Positions 54,926-63,403 of a stretch of 64,000 nt of DNA are shown here, piece after piece. Source of the stretch: Fusicatenibacter sp. (lineage in GTDB: Bacteria; Bacillota; Clostridia; Lachnospirales; Lachnospiraceae); NCBI GenBank assembly GCA_022766945.1, contig JALEOU010000069.1, positions 1-64,000 on the forward strand, in the 5' to 3' direction. Under the pieces are notes generated by a model. That model did not search any database. It was not told the DNA's origin and saw nothing but the letters and a program-made list of their open reading frames with translations. The position numbers and the translations under genes were made by a program. Numbering within the stretch: position 1 is the stretch's first letter; each line of letters starts with the position of its first letter.

Positions 54926-56287
54926 TCAATTCATCTCCCGGGTCAGATCCTTCACCCAGGCATACTTTTTGTAATGAATCATGACCCACGGAATCTTTCC
55001 CACCTCGTCAAGACAGGTACAGGCATACACGACAAGAACCGGCCAGTGGAAAAGAAAGGTTCCCGCCGCCGCCAGCGGAACCGCAATTCCCCACATGCAT
55101 ACTGCCAGGCTGTACATGTCAAACAGCGTATCCCCGCCAGCGGCAAAGATACCGCTAATGATAATCGTATTGACAGCACGCCCGATCATATAGACAGCCA
55201 TGATGATCATCATTCCAATCAGGTAAGAGCCCGCCTTGTCTGTCAGTTTTACAAAATGAATGACAAGCGGTGTGACCAGAAGCATCACTGCCGTGGACAG
55301 AACACCACACAGAAATGCAAGCTTCACCAGGCGGTCACCGTACAGCCTGCCCTTTTTCAGATTTCCGGCTCCCAGTTCATTTCCCACCAGAATGCCACCT
55401 CCGCTGCTGATTCCGTTGCACAGACAGCAGATCAGATCGCGGACCACAGATGCTACGGAATTGGCTGCCGCGGCATCTGTTCCCATATGACCCATAAACG
55501 CTGTATAGGACGTAAATCCGACTCCCCAGAACAGGCTGGCTCCCAAAAGCGGCATCGCACACTTCCGAAAATCCGCTGCGAGCATGGCGTTTCGTTTCAG
55601 GAAGCGGCTCCAGTCCGGACGGATATAGCCTTCTTTTTGCGAACACCACACGCACCAGATCAATTCCACCACCCTGGCAGACAGTGTTGCCAGCGCTGCT
55701 CCCTGCACTCCCATCGCAGGAAATCCAAAAAGTCCGAAAATAAACACAGCATTCAGTACAATATTAATAATCACTGCACCGGAACTGATTATGGCTGTCT
55801 TCGATGCATGTTCACTGACCTTCATCACTGCCAGATAGCACTGGGAGATGCCTGTCAGCAGATAGGACCACCCGGCAACACGCAGATAACGGATCCCGAT
55901 CTCAATCAGCACCTCTTCGTTTGTAAAGATCATCATCAGGTAACGCGGAAACAAAATACAGCCGATAAAAAACAGCAGTGAAGTAACCCCACAGCATTTG
56001 AGCGTCATGCAGAAAATATCATTTACCGTTCTTTTGTCGCCCTTTCCCCAGTACTGTGCTCCCAGAATTCCTGTGGCAGCCACAAAAGATGTCAGAATCA
56101 TGTTCTGAATAAACTGAATCTGCGTTGCCAGAGAAACCGCCGACATGGAATTCTGGTCCGCACTCCCAAGCATAATCGCATCCGCCGCTGCCACAGAAGC
56201 CAGCATCAGACACTGCAGCGCAATCGGTACCGTCAGCTGCAGGAGCTTTTTGCAAAAAAATTTGTCCGAAAGCATATTATCTTTCAT
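54926..56287 (-). CDS. MATE-family efflux transporter
   Basis: A 453-residue membrane protein with about 12 helices of the MATE family (LLQLTVPIALQCLMLASVAAADAIMLG, VAATGILGAQYWGKGD, GISSGGGILVGNELGAGNLKKG). It exports drugs or metabolites using a sodium or proton gradient. GAGGAG precedes its ATG. It has a strong upstream promoter, an operator-like palindrome and a leader with phased A-tracts. Confidence 0.93.
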   Translation of the reverse strand: MKDNMLSDKFFCKKLLQLTVPIALQCLMLASVAAADAIMLGSADQNSMSAVSLATQIQFIQNMILTSFVAATGILGAQYWGKGDKRTVNDIFCMTLKCCGVTSLLFFIGCILFPRYLMMIFTNEEVLIEIGIRYLRVAGWSYLLTGISQCYLAVMKVSEHASKTAIISSGAVIINIVLNAVFIFGLFGFPAMGVQGAALATLSARVVELIWCVWCSQKEGYIRPDWSRFLKRNAMLAADFRKCAMPLLGASLFWGVGFTSYTAFMGHMGTDAAAANSVASVVRDLICCLCNGISSGGGILVGNELGAGNLKKGRLYGDRLVKLAFLCGVLSTAVMLLVTPLVIHFVKLTDKAGSYLIGMMIIMAVYMIGRAVNTIIISGIFAAGGDTLFDMYSLAVCMWGIAVPLAAAGTFLFHWPVLVVYACTCLDEVGKIPWVMIHYKKYAWVKDLTREMN

Positions 56288-56330
56288 ATCTCCTCAAAAC
56301 CCTTTCTCATATTTTGTACATTTTTTCTTC

Positions 56331-56410
56331 TTGTTTTTTTATAAGCTCTTTCAGTTTTTTTTATAGGCGCTTTTTATTTTTTTAAGACGCTTTCTGATTT
56401 TTTTATAGCC
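56331..56410 (-). repeat. Four degenerate A-tract repeats in the MATE leader
   Basis: Read on the plus strand, four runs of 7-8 T are each followed by a related box: ATAAGC (56341), ATAGGC (56363), TAAGAC (56383) and ATAGCC (56405). The spacing is 22, 20 and 22 bases, about two helix turns. They lie between the promoter and the MATE gene. Phased A-tracts bend DNA; a regulatory role is inferred. Confidence 0.5.
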
Positions 56411-56422
56411 CCTGGGCTTATA
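56404..56422 (-). promoter_or_regulatory. Palindromic operator site 1 (MATE gene)
   Basis: The site fits TATANNCCC-W-GGGNNTATA on both halves. Its centre is about 16 bases after the predicted transcription start, a repressor-like place. Related sites occur at 60263, 60292 and 62672. Confidence 0.6.
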
Positions 56423-56435
56423 AACGTTTACCCCG

Positions 56436-56464
56436 ATTATAACACCCTTCTTCCGGTATGTCAC
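56436..56464 (-). promoter_or_regulatory. Sigma-A promoter of the MATE gene
   Basis: On the minus strand GTGACA (56464-56459), 17 bases and a perfect TATAAT (56441-56436). Transcription would start near 56429. Confidence 0.7.
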
Positions 56465-56523
56465 TTTCTTTCCCTGCCGGCTGCGATACAAATTATTCTC
56501 AGATCATTCTCACATGCATGGGA

Positions 56524-57456
56524 TCAAATCTCACCCTTTGCAAACAGATTGTCTTTTCCCATTCCGCAGACGTATGGGTTGCTGTCATATGTATGGCAGA
56601 AATCAAGAAACTCTCTTTTTTGTTTGGGATCACTCATGATTTTCACCAGGATCTCATTGGGCATTGTTCTTGCGTACGCTCCCGGACCTGCAAGTTCTAT
56701 ATTTCTGACTCCGTTTTTCTGCAGGATGCGCACAAGCTCATCCGGCATGAAATGGTAGGTTATGCACCAGGGCGATTCCCCTCGGTCGTAGGCCTGTTTT
56801 GTTTCTTCCACATCATCGATGAATCCTGTTTCAAGCGCTTTTTCACAGACTTTCCTGTCGAATTGGAAGGAATCGATCAGATTCTCCCTGTTTTTCAGAC
56901 ACCACTGTACCCATCCGTCTTTACTGTTCTGATCCAGAATAAACTGATGTTTCTGCAGAGGATTGGCCAGATAGGGCAATCCTCCTAATCTGCTTGATAC
57001 GCTGATCATGATTTTTCTGCGGGCAATCCGTACCAGATTTCCTATGACCTCTTCCTGTTTCGGGAAGGTATACGAAATCGGAGCATCAAACGACATTACC
57101 AGATCAAAGGAACGGTCGGCATAATCGGACAGATCTTCCAGTCGTCCCCTGACAAAAGTAATGTTTTCAAGAACGCCCTCTTTTTCCGCAAGCTCTTTTG
57201 CCTTATCTATCATCGGCTGAGAAAGATCAAAATGAGTGACCTGAATTCCTCTTTTGGCAAGCAAAATGGAAAAGCGGCCGCATCCGGCACCGCCGTCAAA
57301 CACATTGCGGACGCCATCCAGATTCTGAAGCAACTCTTTTTCAATATGTGATTTCTGAACAATGTCATCTATAAAAGTCTGCTCCCTTTCTGCTTCCAGC
57401 TCTCCTTTGTCCGGCAGATTCCACATTCTCTCTGATATTTTTGTACTGTATTCCAT
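56524..57456 (-). CDS. SAM-dependent methyltransferase
   Basis: A 310-residue class I methyltransferase. Motif I is VRNVFDGGAGCGRFSILLAKRG (about residues 46-67). It is followed by VTHFDLSQPMIDKAKE, LEDLSDYADRSFDLVMSFDAP and MISVSSRLGG. The second half (about 190-310) is a distinctive extension with FMPDELVRILQKNGVRNIELAGPG. Substrate unknown. ATG 57456 has GGGAGG upstream; the frame to 57549 runs through a terminator hairpin and is rejected. Confidence 0.88.
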   Translation of the reverse strand: MEYSTKISERMWNLPDKGELEAEREQTFIDDIVQKSHIEKELLQNLDGVRNVFDGGAGCGRFSILLAKRGIQVTHFDLSQPMIDKAKELAEKEGVLENITFVRGRLEDLSDYADRSFDLVMSFDAPISYTFPKQEEVIGNLVRIARRKIMISVSSRLGGLPYLANPLQKHQFILDQNSKDGWVQWCLKNRENLIDSFQFDRKVCEKALETGFIDDVEETKQAYDRGESPWCITYHFMPDELVRILQKNGVRNIELAGPGAYARTMPNEILVKIMSDPKQKREFLDFCHTYDSNPYVCGMGKDNLFAKGEI

Positions 57457-57502
57457 ATCCATCCTCCCTTGATCTGTGATTAACTGTTGTGTTCTGTAAA
57501 AT

Positions 57503-57540
57503 AAAAAAACCACAAATAATGCCATTGCTGGCATTATTTG
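57503..57540 (-). terminator. Terminator of the toroid protein-cupin-C_GCAxxG operon
   Basis: CAAATAATGCCA (57513-57524) and TGGCATTATTTG (57529-57540) form a perfect 12-bp stem with a 4-base loop. On the minus strand a TGGTTTTTTT tract follows. It lies 50 bases after the last gene of the unit. Confidence 0.8.
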
Positions 57541-57589
57541 CGGCGTCACTCAAAATGTACATCACACACAAACCTAACTTCATTATAGC

Positions 57590-58006
57590 TCAATCGGTTT
57601 GCTTGTCAAGCAAAACTTCCTGCACGATTTCGACCGCATCCTCAATGCAGCCCGGACAGGAACGAAGCACATTCCCTGTATCCACACCTTTCAAATCGCG
57701 GCAGCATGTTCCATGATTTCTCTCTTCAAATTTTTCCAGGATGGTTTTGGAAAGCTGATAGGTGGATGCCTTTGTGCCGGGCTTTTCTGTATTGCCGTCA
57801 CTGTTCTTAAGACCAGCCAGTATAACAGCCCCTGAAATCGCCCCACAGGTGCCATTCATGCCGCCCATCCCCAGGCCGAAACCTTCACAGACCTGAAACA
57901 AAGTCTCCCTTTCTATCCCAAATTCCTCTGCGAAGGCGCAGGCTACTGCCTGTGCGCAATTGTATTTCCTGTCATGTAAACTGATTGCCAATTCCTTCTT
58001 TGTCAT
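57590..58006 (-). CDS. C_GCAxxG_C_C family redox protein
   Basis: A 138-residue cysteine-rich protein of the C_GCAxxG_C_C family (KYNCAQAVACAFAEEFG near residues 14-30, CEGFGLGMGGMNGTCGAISGAVI, CCRDLKG, CPGCIEDAVEIVQ). The conserved cysteines suggest a redox or metal role; the function is unknown. AAAGGATC precedes its ATG. It is 43 bases downstream of the cupin gene on the same strand. Confidence 0.9.
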   Translation of the reverse strand: MTKKELAISLHDRKYNCAQAVACAFAEEFGIERETLFQVCEGFGLGMGGMNGTCGAISGAVILAGLKNSDGNTEKPGTKASTYQLSKTILEKFEERNHGTCCRDLKGVDTGNVLRSCPGCIEDAVEIVQEVLLDKQTD

Positions 58007-58049
58007 AAGTAAGATCCTTTCTTCCTTTTAGCTGTAAAATCAAAACTTC

Positions 58050-58391
58050 CTACAGAAAATCCTCTCTCATGGGGGTAAAGAAATCTACCAGTATTCCGTC
58101 CTCCAGGCATTCACAGCCGTGAATAATGCCATTCTGTTTGCAAAGCGTGTCCCCCGCTGATACTTCTTTTGTCACGTCACCGATGGTAAAGCGAAAACGT
58201 CCGCTTGCCACATAGGTGATCTGTGTATGGGGATGATGATGCATAGCTCCGATAGAACCTTTCTGAAACGTATTCTCTACGCACATTAATTCATCACAAA
58301 ACGCCAACACTCTGCGCTCTACTCCCGGTGAAGTCTCCTCCGGAATCACATCCTTCCAAAAACACCAGTTTTCTCCTTTTCTCTCAATCAT
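58050..58391 (-). CDS. Small single-domain cupin protein
   Basis: A 113-residue cupin with the metal-site pattern GAMHHHPHTQITYVASGRF (about residues 47-65) and DTLCKQNGIIHGCECLEDG. Such proteins bind a metal and act as small isomerases, dioxygenases or sensors; many near carbohydrate genes handle uronate products. Its ATG overlaps the stop of the upstream toroid protein (ATGA), so the two are made together. GGAGAG precedes ATG 58391. Confidence 0.85.
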   Translation of the reverse strand: MIERKGENWCFWKDVIPEETSPGVERRVLAFCDELMCVENTFQKGSIGAMHHHPHTQITYVASGRFRFTIGDVTKEVSAGDTLCKQNGIIHGCECLEDGILVDFFTPMREDFL

Positions 58392-60241
58392 ATCGATCTC
58401 TCCATTTCTGCGTATTCTATCGTCCAGCCAGCCTGCAGTTTTCCATCGCGGCATTTCGGCTCACATTCCCAGACAACCTCTGCACATAATCTCCCCATAG
58501 GGGTATCGTAACTTCCATCACAGACCGCCTGACGTACGGAACAGATTCCATATCCTTCTGCGTTCATGGCTGTAATGACGCCGCTGCCGAATTTTACACT
58601 GCTGTCATATACTGCGGCATCCTGCGAGAAGGTCAGAAGAACCAGCCGGATTTTCTTTACCTTTTGATTTCCGGTGATGGTAAAGATATCTCTTCTGCTG
58701 ATTTTGTTTTTTTCAAACGTATAAATTACCTGATCAGAAATCCCTTCCACTCTTTTCGGGATCTGTTCTTTTGCGCTGTTCCCTGCAATAGAGTTGTCCT
58801 CAGAAGAACCTTCCATTCTGGTATCTCCACTGATAAAAATACCCTCACCCATCAGACACATGGCGTCCAGCTCACACGTCACGGACATCCGGTTCGCTTC
58901 GATCTGCGGCGTGATCTTTTTAAAATAGGCAATCGGCATCACAATCTCACCGTTCTCCATGAAAAGCTGCGGAATAAGCTGCCCATGATTGCACTCAGGA
59001 ACACCCTGAAGCACAAGATTCTGATGCGGTACCGGCATATAGGGATCCTTATTGTAATATTTCTGTCCGCCGTTAATCAGAGGCAGTGCCCAAACATTAC
59101 CGCAATCCCGGACGATCACCAGCCCTCTCTCATACGTTCCCTTTGCAAAAGGAACGTAAGTATAAGCATCCAGTTTCTCCAGTCTTCCGGCAAAATCATC
59201 GCAGATCGGATGATCTGCATACCCCGCCTTCTCCCAGTGCTCAAAAGAATTGATCATCTGCATGCAAAGACTCAGGTTTTCGCCGAGAATTCTGTTCTTA
59301 TTGCGGTAGTTATCTGTCTTTCTGCCTTTCTCCCACATATTGATGGAATCCATGTCCTTATCATACCAAAAATCCACCATGTGTTTCAACAGTTTCATAC
59401 TGTATGCACAGGCGATTTCCATTTCATCATCGGTCATGATACCGCCAAGTTCTGCCGCTGCTGAGAGCACCTCCAGAGCTGCCGTGTCACCGTAAGCACC
59501 GATACTTCGTCCATACGGAAATCCAACACCTTTCTCATTGGCAAGCTGCAGAAAAACATGGGTCGACTTCGTCAGCATAGTGCGGATCTTTTCCGGAACC
59601 TCCCATCCCGTCGCCAGAAACAAAGACGTAAGTTCACTGGGGACCAGGATACTGTAACGATCAAATCTGCCTTCTCCCGGAGTCTCGTCCATGAAGCAGA
59701 ATTCTCCGGAATACTGATCAATATGCTCCATCAGACGATCGAGAAGGTGACGGCTGTGACCTTCCGCCTCCCATCCCAACAGTTCCCGGTATCTTGCAAT
59801 CCCAAATGCTACTCCATAGTAGTTGGTCGGTTTGTGAATCAGCGCATAGTGATGATCAGTATCCACAAACGTTCTCCAATCCAGAGATTTTTTCAGCTTT
59901 TCCAGTGTCTCCCGGTCCACAACCTTTTCCAGCAATCCCGCCTTCTGCAGCCGATACAGTCCGGTGATGCCGTTAAGAATCCCCCATGTTTCCATGGGCA
60001 TATCACACACCATACGGATCATATCGCCAAGCTTCTCCAGACTTTCCTCTGTCTGCAAAAGCTCCAGAGCCGTATAGCATGCCTGATTGATCACCTTTCC
60101 TCCTACGAACTGTGCCTGATCATTGTATGCCTTCGTTCCATCAATCGTCAGATCCAATCCGCCTTCCGATACCCTCCAAAACAGATCCTTCATGACAGGA
60201 CGAAGATCCTGCTCAATAATCTTCCTCATCGTCGGTCCCAT
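58388..60241 (-). CDS. Large unassigned protein, possible (alpha/alpha)-toroid carbohydrate enzyme
   Basis: A 617-residue protein without signal peptide. The first 350 or so residues are helical with repeating hairpins (KVINQACYTALELLQTEESL, TGLYRLQKAGLLEKV, ALIHKPTNYYGVAFGIARYR, FPYGRSIGAYGDTAALEVLSAAAELG). That suggests an alpha/alpha toroid as in many polysaccharide lyases and unsaturated-sugar hydrolases. The last 250 are beta-rich, as in the C-terminal sandwich of such lyases. I cannot place it in a named family. AAGGAGG lies upstream of the ATG. Two operator-like palindromes lie directly before it. A sugar-acid role is inferred from fold and the cupin partner. Confidence 0.6.
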   Translation of the reverse strand: MGPTMRKIIEQDLRPVMKDLFWRVSEGGLDLTIDGTKAYNDQAQFVGGKVINQACYTALELLQTEESLEKLGDMIRMVCDMPMETWGILNGITGLYRLQKAGLLEKVVDRETLEKLKKSLDWRTFVDTDHHYALIHKPTNYYGVAFGIARYRELLGWEAEGHSRHLLDRLMEHIDQYSGEFCFMDETPGEGRFDRYSILVPSELTSLFLATGWEVPEKIRTMLTKSTHVFLQLANEKGVGFPYGRSIGAYGDTAALEVLSAAAELGGIMTDDEMEIACAYSMKLLKHMVDFWYDKDMDSINMWEKGRKTDNYRNKNRILGENLSLCMQMINSFEHWEKAGYADHPICDDFAGRLEKLDAYTYVPFAKGTYERGLVIVRDCGNVWALPLINGGQKYYNKDPYMPVPHQNLVLQGVPECNHGQLIPQLFMENGEIVMPIAYFKKITPQIEANRMSVTCELDAMCLMGEGIFISGDTRMEGSSEDNSIAGNSAKEQIPKRVEGISDQVIYTFEKNKISRRDIFTITGNQKVKKIRLVLLTFSQDAAVYDSSVKFGSGVITAMNAEGYGICSVRQAVCDGSYDTPMGRLCAEVVWECEPKCRDGKLQAGWTIEYAEMERSI

Positions 60242-60262
60242 TATTCCTGTCCTCCTTTTCTT

Positions 60263-60281
60263 TATAAGCCCAGGGGTTCTA
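60263..60281 (-). promoter_or_regulatory. Palindromic operator site 2
   Basis: TATAAGCCCAGGGGTTCTA fits TATANNCCC-W-GGGNNTATA with one mismatch. It lies about 30 bases before the start of the toroid protein gene, next to its ribosome site. Confidence 0.55.
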
Positions 60282-60291
60282 AAATTACCTT

Positions 60292-60310
60292 TCGTGTCCC
60301 AGGGGCTCTA
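60292..60310 (-). promoter_or_regulatory. Palindromic operator site 3
   Basis: A second, weaker copy of the same palindrome, with a good CCCAGGG core and TCTA right arm. It is 29 bases from site 2, centre to centre, so a regulator could bind both on about the same face of the DNA. Beyond it, the 60316-60585 stretch is AT-rich with no gene that I can support. Confidence 0.5.
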
Positions 60311-60585
60311 AAATAATTTTTAGACTTTCTTTCCACTTTTTTTATAATATCCCGTACATGAGTCATACGATGTCACCGTTGTGTCAAAATTGCTTTTTCT
60401 ACATTATAACGCATACAAAAATCAAGAGAAAGCAGTAATCTGAATTTTTATTTCCAGGATACCAGGATTGTGTGAGTACACCGTGGAAAACAATAATAGA
60501 ACATGTCACCCTCTGACTGACAAGTTTCTTTAAAATAGTGTCCCTGATGTGGTGTTTTTCTTTTCCTGATTATGTAATAATAAGA

Positions 60586-60691
60586 GTAAGGAGAGTGCGA
60601 AGCACGGAAAAATCCCTGTCAGGCTCATTTGTTGGGAACTCGTAAATAAAGACGATGGGAGCATCTCAAAATCTCTCATCCGCTTCCTTAC
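60586..60691 (+). ncRNA. Candidate structured RNA leader of the XRE regulator
   Basis: Nested pairings suggest a folded RNA of about 105 bases. GTAAGGA/TCCTTAC (60586-60592 with 60685-60691) closes it. Inside are GTGC-gaa-GCAC (60595-60605), TCCC/GGGA (60613-60616 with 60634-60637) and GATGGGAG/CTCTCATC (60654-60661 with 60673-60680, one G-U). It ends 60 bases before the regulator gene. It matches no riboswitch that I know. Short stems may arise by chance. Confidence 0.35.
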
Positions 60692-60750
60692 CTACACAGC
60701 CAAAATTCGGTTCCACCGGATTGTAAAATGAATAGGAGAATTTAAATTAT

Positions 60751-61407
60751 ATGAGTTTAGGAAAAAATATTCAGTATCTGAGAAAGCAAAAAAAGATCAC
60801 ACAGGAACAGTTATCTGAAATCATGTCCGTTTCCCGCCAGACTATATCCAGATGGGAAGCAGACGAAATCGTCCCGGAGTTAAGCAGGCTGATCTCCTTA
60901 TGTGATCTGTTTTCCTGCAAACTGGACACACTGGTCAGAGAAGATCTGAATGCCCGCAAAGAAATCTACTCGGAAATTACCATCAAACGGGTAAAAGCAT
61001 TCCGTATGGCAAGATATGTCATGGTCACACCGAACCCGGAAGACGATGTAAATACCTATATGGATCACTGGGCACAGCAATCGGGTCTTCTGACTTTTCA
61101 GCCGGATGCGCTGAAAATCGGATGGGATTTTCCATTTGTTTCACAGGAATTGCAAAACAGATTTGGTCTCCGCGGTTATGTAGCAGCCTATCTTTTGCCG
61201 GACGGATTTGAAACAAACTGTCCGGGTGTGGAATACGCCACGCAGGATGAGGCTGATTATGCGGTAATCACAGTCTACCATCCTTTCGTGGCAGCTTTTG
61301 AACGCATTCCCAACGCCTACAAAAAATACTGGATTTTTTGCAGGCAAATGGATTCCGAGAAAAACCAAAGGAAGGAATTTTATCCTGCTTTGAACAGGTA
61401 TATGTAA
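60751..61407 (+). CDS. XRE-family regulator with C-terminal effector-like domain
   Basis: A 218-residue regulator. Residues 1-65 are an XRE helix-turn-helix (LGKNIQYLRKQKKITQEQLSE, VSRQTISRWEADEIVPELSRL). The rest (about 75-205) looks like a GyrI/AraC effector-binding-type sensor domain (KVKAFRMARYVMVTPNPEDD, YVAAYLLPDGFE, DYAVITVYHPFVAAFERIPNAYKKYW). It probably binds a small molecule. It lies amid the four palindromic sites and is a candidate for their regulator, with no direct proof. The ribosome site is weak (GGAG about 16 bases away). Confidence 0.8.
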   Translation: MSLGKNIQYLRKQKKITQEQLSEIMSVSRQTISRWEADEIVPELSRLISLCDLFSCKLDTLVREDLNARKEIYSEITIKRVKAFRMARYVMVTPNPEDDVNTYMDHWAQQSGLLTFQPDALKIGWDFPFVSQELQNRFGLRGYVAAYLLPDGFETNCPGVEYATQDEADYAVITVYHPFVAAFERIPNAYKKYWIFCRQMDSEKNQRKEFYPALNRYM

Positions 61408-61488
61408 AAGATGGAATACCCTGCATGGATGTGTATATTCATGTGGACAGTGTCTCAAAAACAGATAGTTTTTCCAGTTTTTCTTAAA

Positions 61489-61526
61489 ACGCAGAAGAGC
61501 CGGGATATCTCCCGGCTCTTCTGCGT
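61489..61526. terminator. Perfect 17-bp bidirectional terminator
   Basis: ACGCAGAAGAGCCGGGA (61489-61505) and its exact complement (61510-61526) close a 4-base loop between converging genes. A T-run is weak on both sides, but the GC-rich stem is strong. Confidence 0.7.
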
Positions 61527-61569
61527 ATCGTATTCTTTATACAGAACCTGCACAGATTCATATGGAACG

Positions 61570-62442
61570 CTAAATCTCGATCGTTTCCCCTGAATTCACA
61601 GTATAAAGCTCCCCATCTGCATCAAAATATACAGGAATTAATGTCGGGTTGAAAATTCTGCTTCCATCTGCAGATACAACTAACCCATCATATGCGCTGA
61701 CATATTCGTAAATTTCCATATTTGTCGCATACCAGACATCCTCTCTTTCACCAAGGCATTTGCAGATCTCCGTGATCCGATCCCAGTTTCCATTCCGATC
61801 AAACTCATGACTGTGTCCCCACAGATAAAACAACTTCGGTGTGCGGGAAGCAATGTACTCTTGATTCGGATCCATTTCCGTAAATTCCCTGATATAATCA
61901 AAAATCTCCGGATTATCATGATGAGCCGTCGGCATCCAGCAGTACCAGTCATTCGGCAATCCAAACAAACGATTGTCCTGCCCAAGTGTACGTGCATATA
62001 CAATTCCAAGGTCAATCAAATACTGCCTTATATTTGCATACGACGCACCATTTTGAAATTCCCGGATCCCGGAATCCGGATATGCCATACCTCGCACTAT
62101 GATACCAAATTGCTCCTCCAGTTCCGTTCTGCACTCCAGAATATCTCTGATACCATCTATTGCGCGCAGTTTTCCCGGCGCCCGATGATATTTTCCATGA
62201 ACGGCAATTTCATGTCCTGTCCCGAGAAGATACCGGGAAACTTCCTGTGCATTCAAATGAAAACCGTCCGGACTGCTCAAAAGATAGCCGCTATTGATAT
62301 TAAATGTCACTTTCATATGATACTGATTCACAATCTCCGCCAGTCTGAGATCAAAACAGCTCCCATCATCATAGCTCAGCGTTACTGCCTTTGTCTTTCC
62401 TCCCGGAAACCGCAAAAAACGATACTTTCTGATTTTCTCCAT
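61570..62442 (-). CDS. Polysaccharide deacetylase-family protein
   Basis: A 290-residue protein of the NodB/polysaccharide deacetylase fold. The first motif is TLSYDDGSCFDLRLAEI (about residues 22-38; the TFDDG-like site is changed to SYDDG). HEIAVHGKYH is the metal His motif, MAYPDSGI the third and FYLWGHSHEFDRN the C-terminal His region. It would remove N-acetyl or similar groups. There is no signal peptide, unlike most cell-wall deacetylases. GGAGG precedes ATG 62442; the frame to 62502 is not supported. An operator-like palindrome lies about 240 bases upstream. Confidence 0.85.
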   Translation of the reverse strand: MEKIRKYRFLRFPGGKTKAVTLSYDDGSCFDLRLAEIVNQYHMKVTFNINSGYLLSSPDGFHLNAQEVSRYLLGTGHEIAVHGKYHRAPGKLRAIDGIRDILECRTELEEQFGIIVRGMAYPDSGIREFQNGASYANIRQYLIDLGIVYARTLGQDNRLFGLPNDWYCWMPTAHHDNPEIFDYIREFTEMDPNQEYIASRTPKLFYLWGHSHEFDRNGNWDRITEICKCLGEREDVWYATNMEIYEYVSAYDGLVVSADGSRIFNPTLIPVYFDADGELYTVNSGETIEI

Positions 62443-62671
62443 CAGCACATGCCTCCTCTGTTCATCTGCCCTTATTTTATCTCCATCCCATGTCAACAGC
62501 AATACGAATTATTACTCTTACCTCTCCAAAGGCATGGAAAAGATAGCACTGCACAACAAAAAAGATCAAACGTCCAAAAAAGCAAGGAAAAAATGTTTGG
62601 CAATACCGCTTTTCTGAACACAGAAAAAAACCTTGGTCGTAAGTATCGGAAGCATTTTGTTTTATGACCGT

Positions 62672-62690
62672 AAGAGTCCCTGGGCTTATT
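62672..62690 (-). promoter_or_regulatory. Palindromic operator site 4
   Basis: The site has the TCCCTGGG core and a TATT right arm of the TATANNCCC-W-GGGNNTATA pattern; the left arm is poor. It lies in the gap upstream of the deacetylase gene. The rest of 62443-62703 is AT-rich and shows no supported gene. Confidence 0.45.
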
Positions 62691-62703
62691 AAATTTTTAT
62701 AAA

Positions 62704-63375
62704 CTAGAACCAGTAGAACCCAAACGTAATTTTTGCATTCTTGAGAATATAATCATACGCATCATCACTCAGCACGGTTTTCAGCTGCTCTTCCCCTTCC
62801 TCTTCCAGCACCGGATGCAGGGCATCGGAAAAACAGAGGGATGGATAGAGCATACACCACCAATTATGGCCTTTTCCTTCCCCAATTGTTACCTGCAGTG
62901 CATCATAGGTGCCGGCCGGCAGAGTGTAATCTCCATATGTTTTTTCCGGAAAGTAACTTTTGCCAAGGGTTACCTGTATCGGATCACTGCTCCCGGCTGC
63001 CGCTGCCGCCTGATTCGCCGTCTCCTGCAGTTGGCACAACTCTTCTTCCAACAGTTTCTCTGAGGCAGTTTTGCTGCTGCAGCCGGATTCTTCCAACAGA
63101 TGGTTGATCTGTGACAGCAATGCATCCCGAACCTCAAGTTTGATCTGTTGGTCCCGAATAGTATCGCTGTTGGCCTTAACATGGAAGCGCACCACCTGGG
63201 AAGCGATTTCCTGCTGGACTTTGTGCTCCTGATCCGCAGCTTTTTCCATCCAAAGTGCTGCGGCAAATGCCGCAAGAATTCCGACGAACGCTGCCGGATG
63301 TGTACCCGTCACTTTTCTCACCTGATGAAACAGAGTTCTCCCTTTTGACCTGTTGTTTTGCTGTCTCTTCTCCAT
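62704..63375 (-). CDS. spoIIR: Stage II sporulation protein R
   Basis: A 223-residue protein with one N-terminal membrane helix (FVGILAAFAAALWM, about residues 30-43) and a SpoIIR domain (VVRFHVKANSDTIRDQQIKLEVRDAL at about 61-86, GDYTLPAGTYDALQVTIGEGKGHNWWCMLYPSLCF). SpoIIR is made in the forespore and signals across the septum to activate SpoIIGA and then sigma-E. CAGGAGC precedes its ATG. Confidence 0.93.
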   Translation of the reverse strand: MEKRQQNNRSKGRTLFHQVRKVTGTHPAAFVGILAAFAAALWMEKAADQEHKVQQEIASQVVRFHVKANSDTIRDQQIKLEVRDALLSQINHLLEESGCSSKTASEKLLEEELCQLQETANQAAAAAGSSDPIQVTLGKSYFPEKTYGDYTLPAGTYDALQVTIGEGKGHNWWCMLYPSLCFSDALHPVLEEEGEEQLKTVLSDDAYDYILKNAKITFGFYWF

Positions 63376-63403
63376 GTTTTGCTCCTGATCCCCATATACA
63401 GGA

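Noticed and set aside
54914..55981. A 355-codon frame antisense to the MATE gene
   Set aside because: His- and Gln-rich shadow of a membrane protein gene with no family features.
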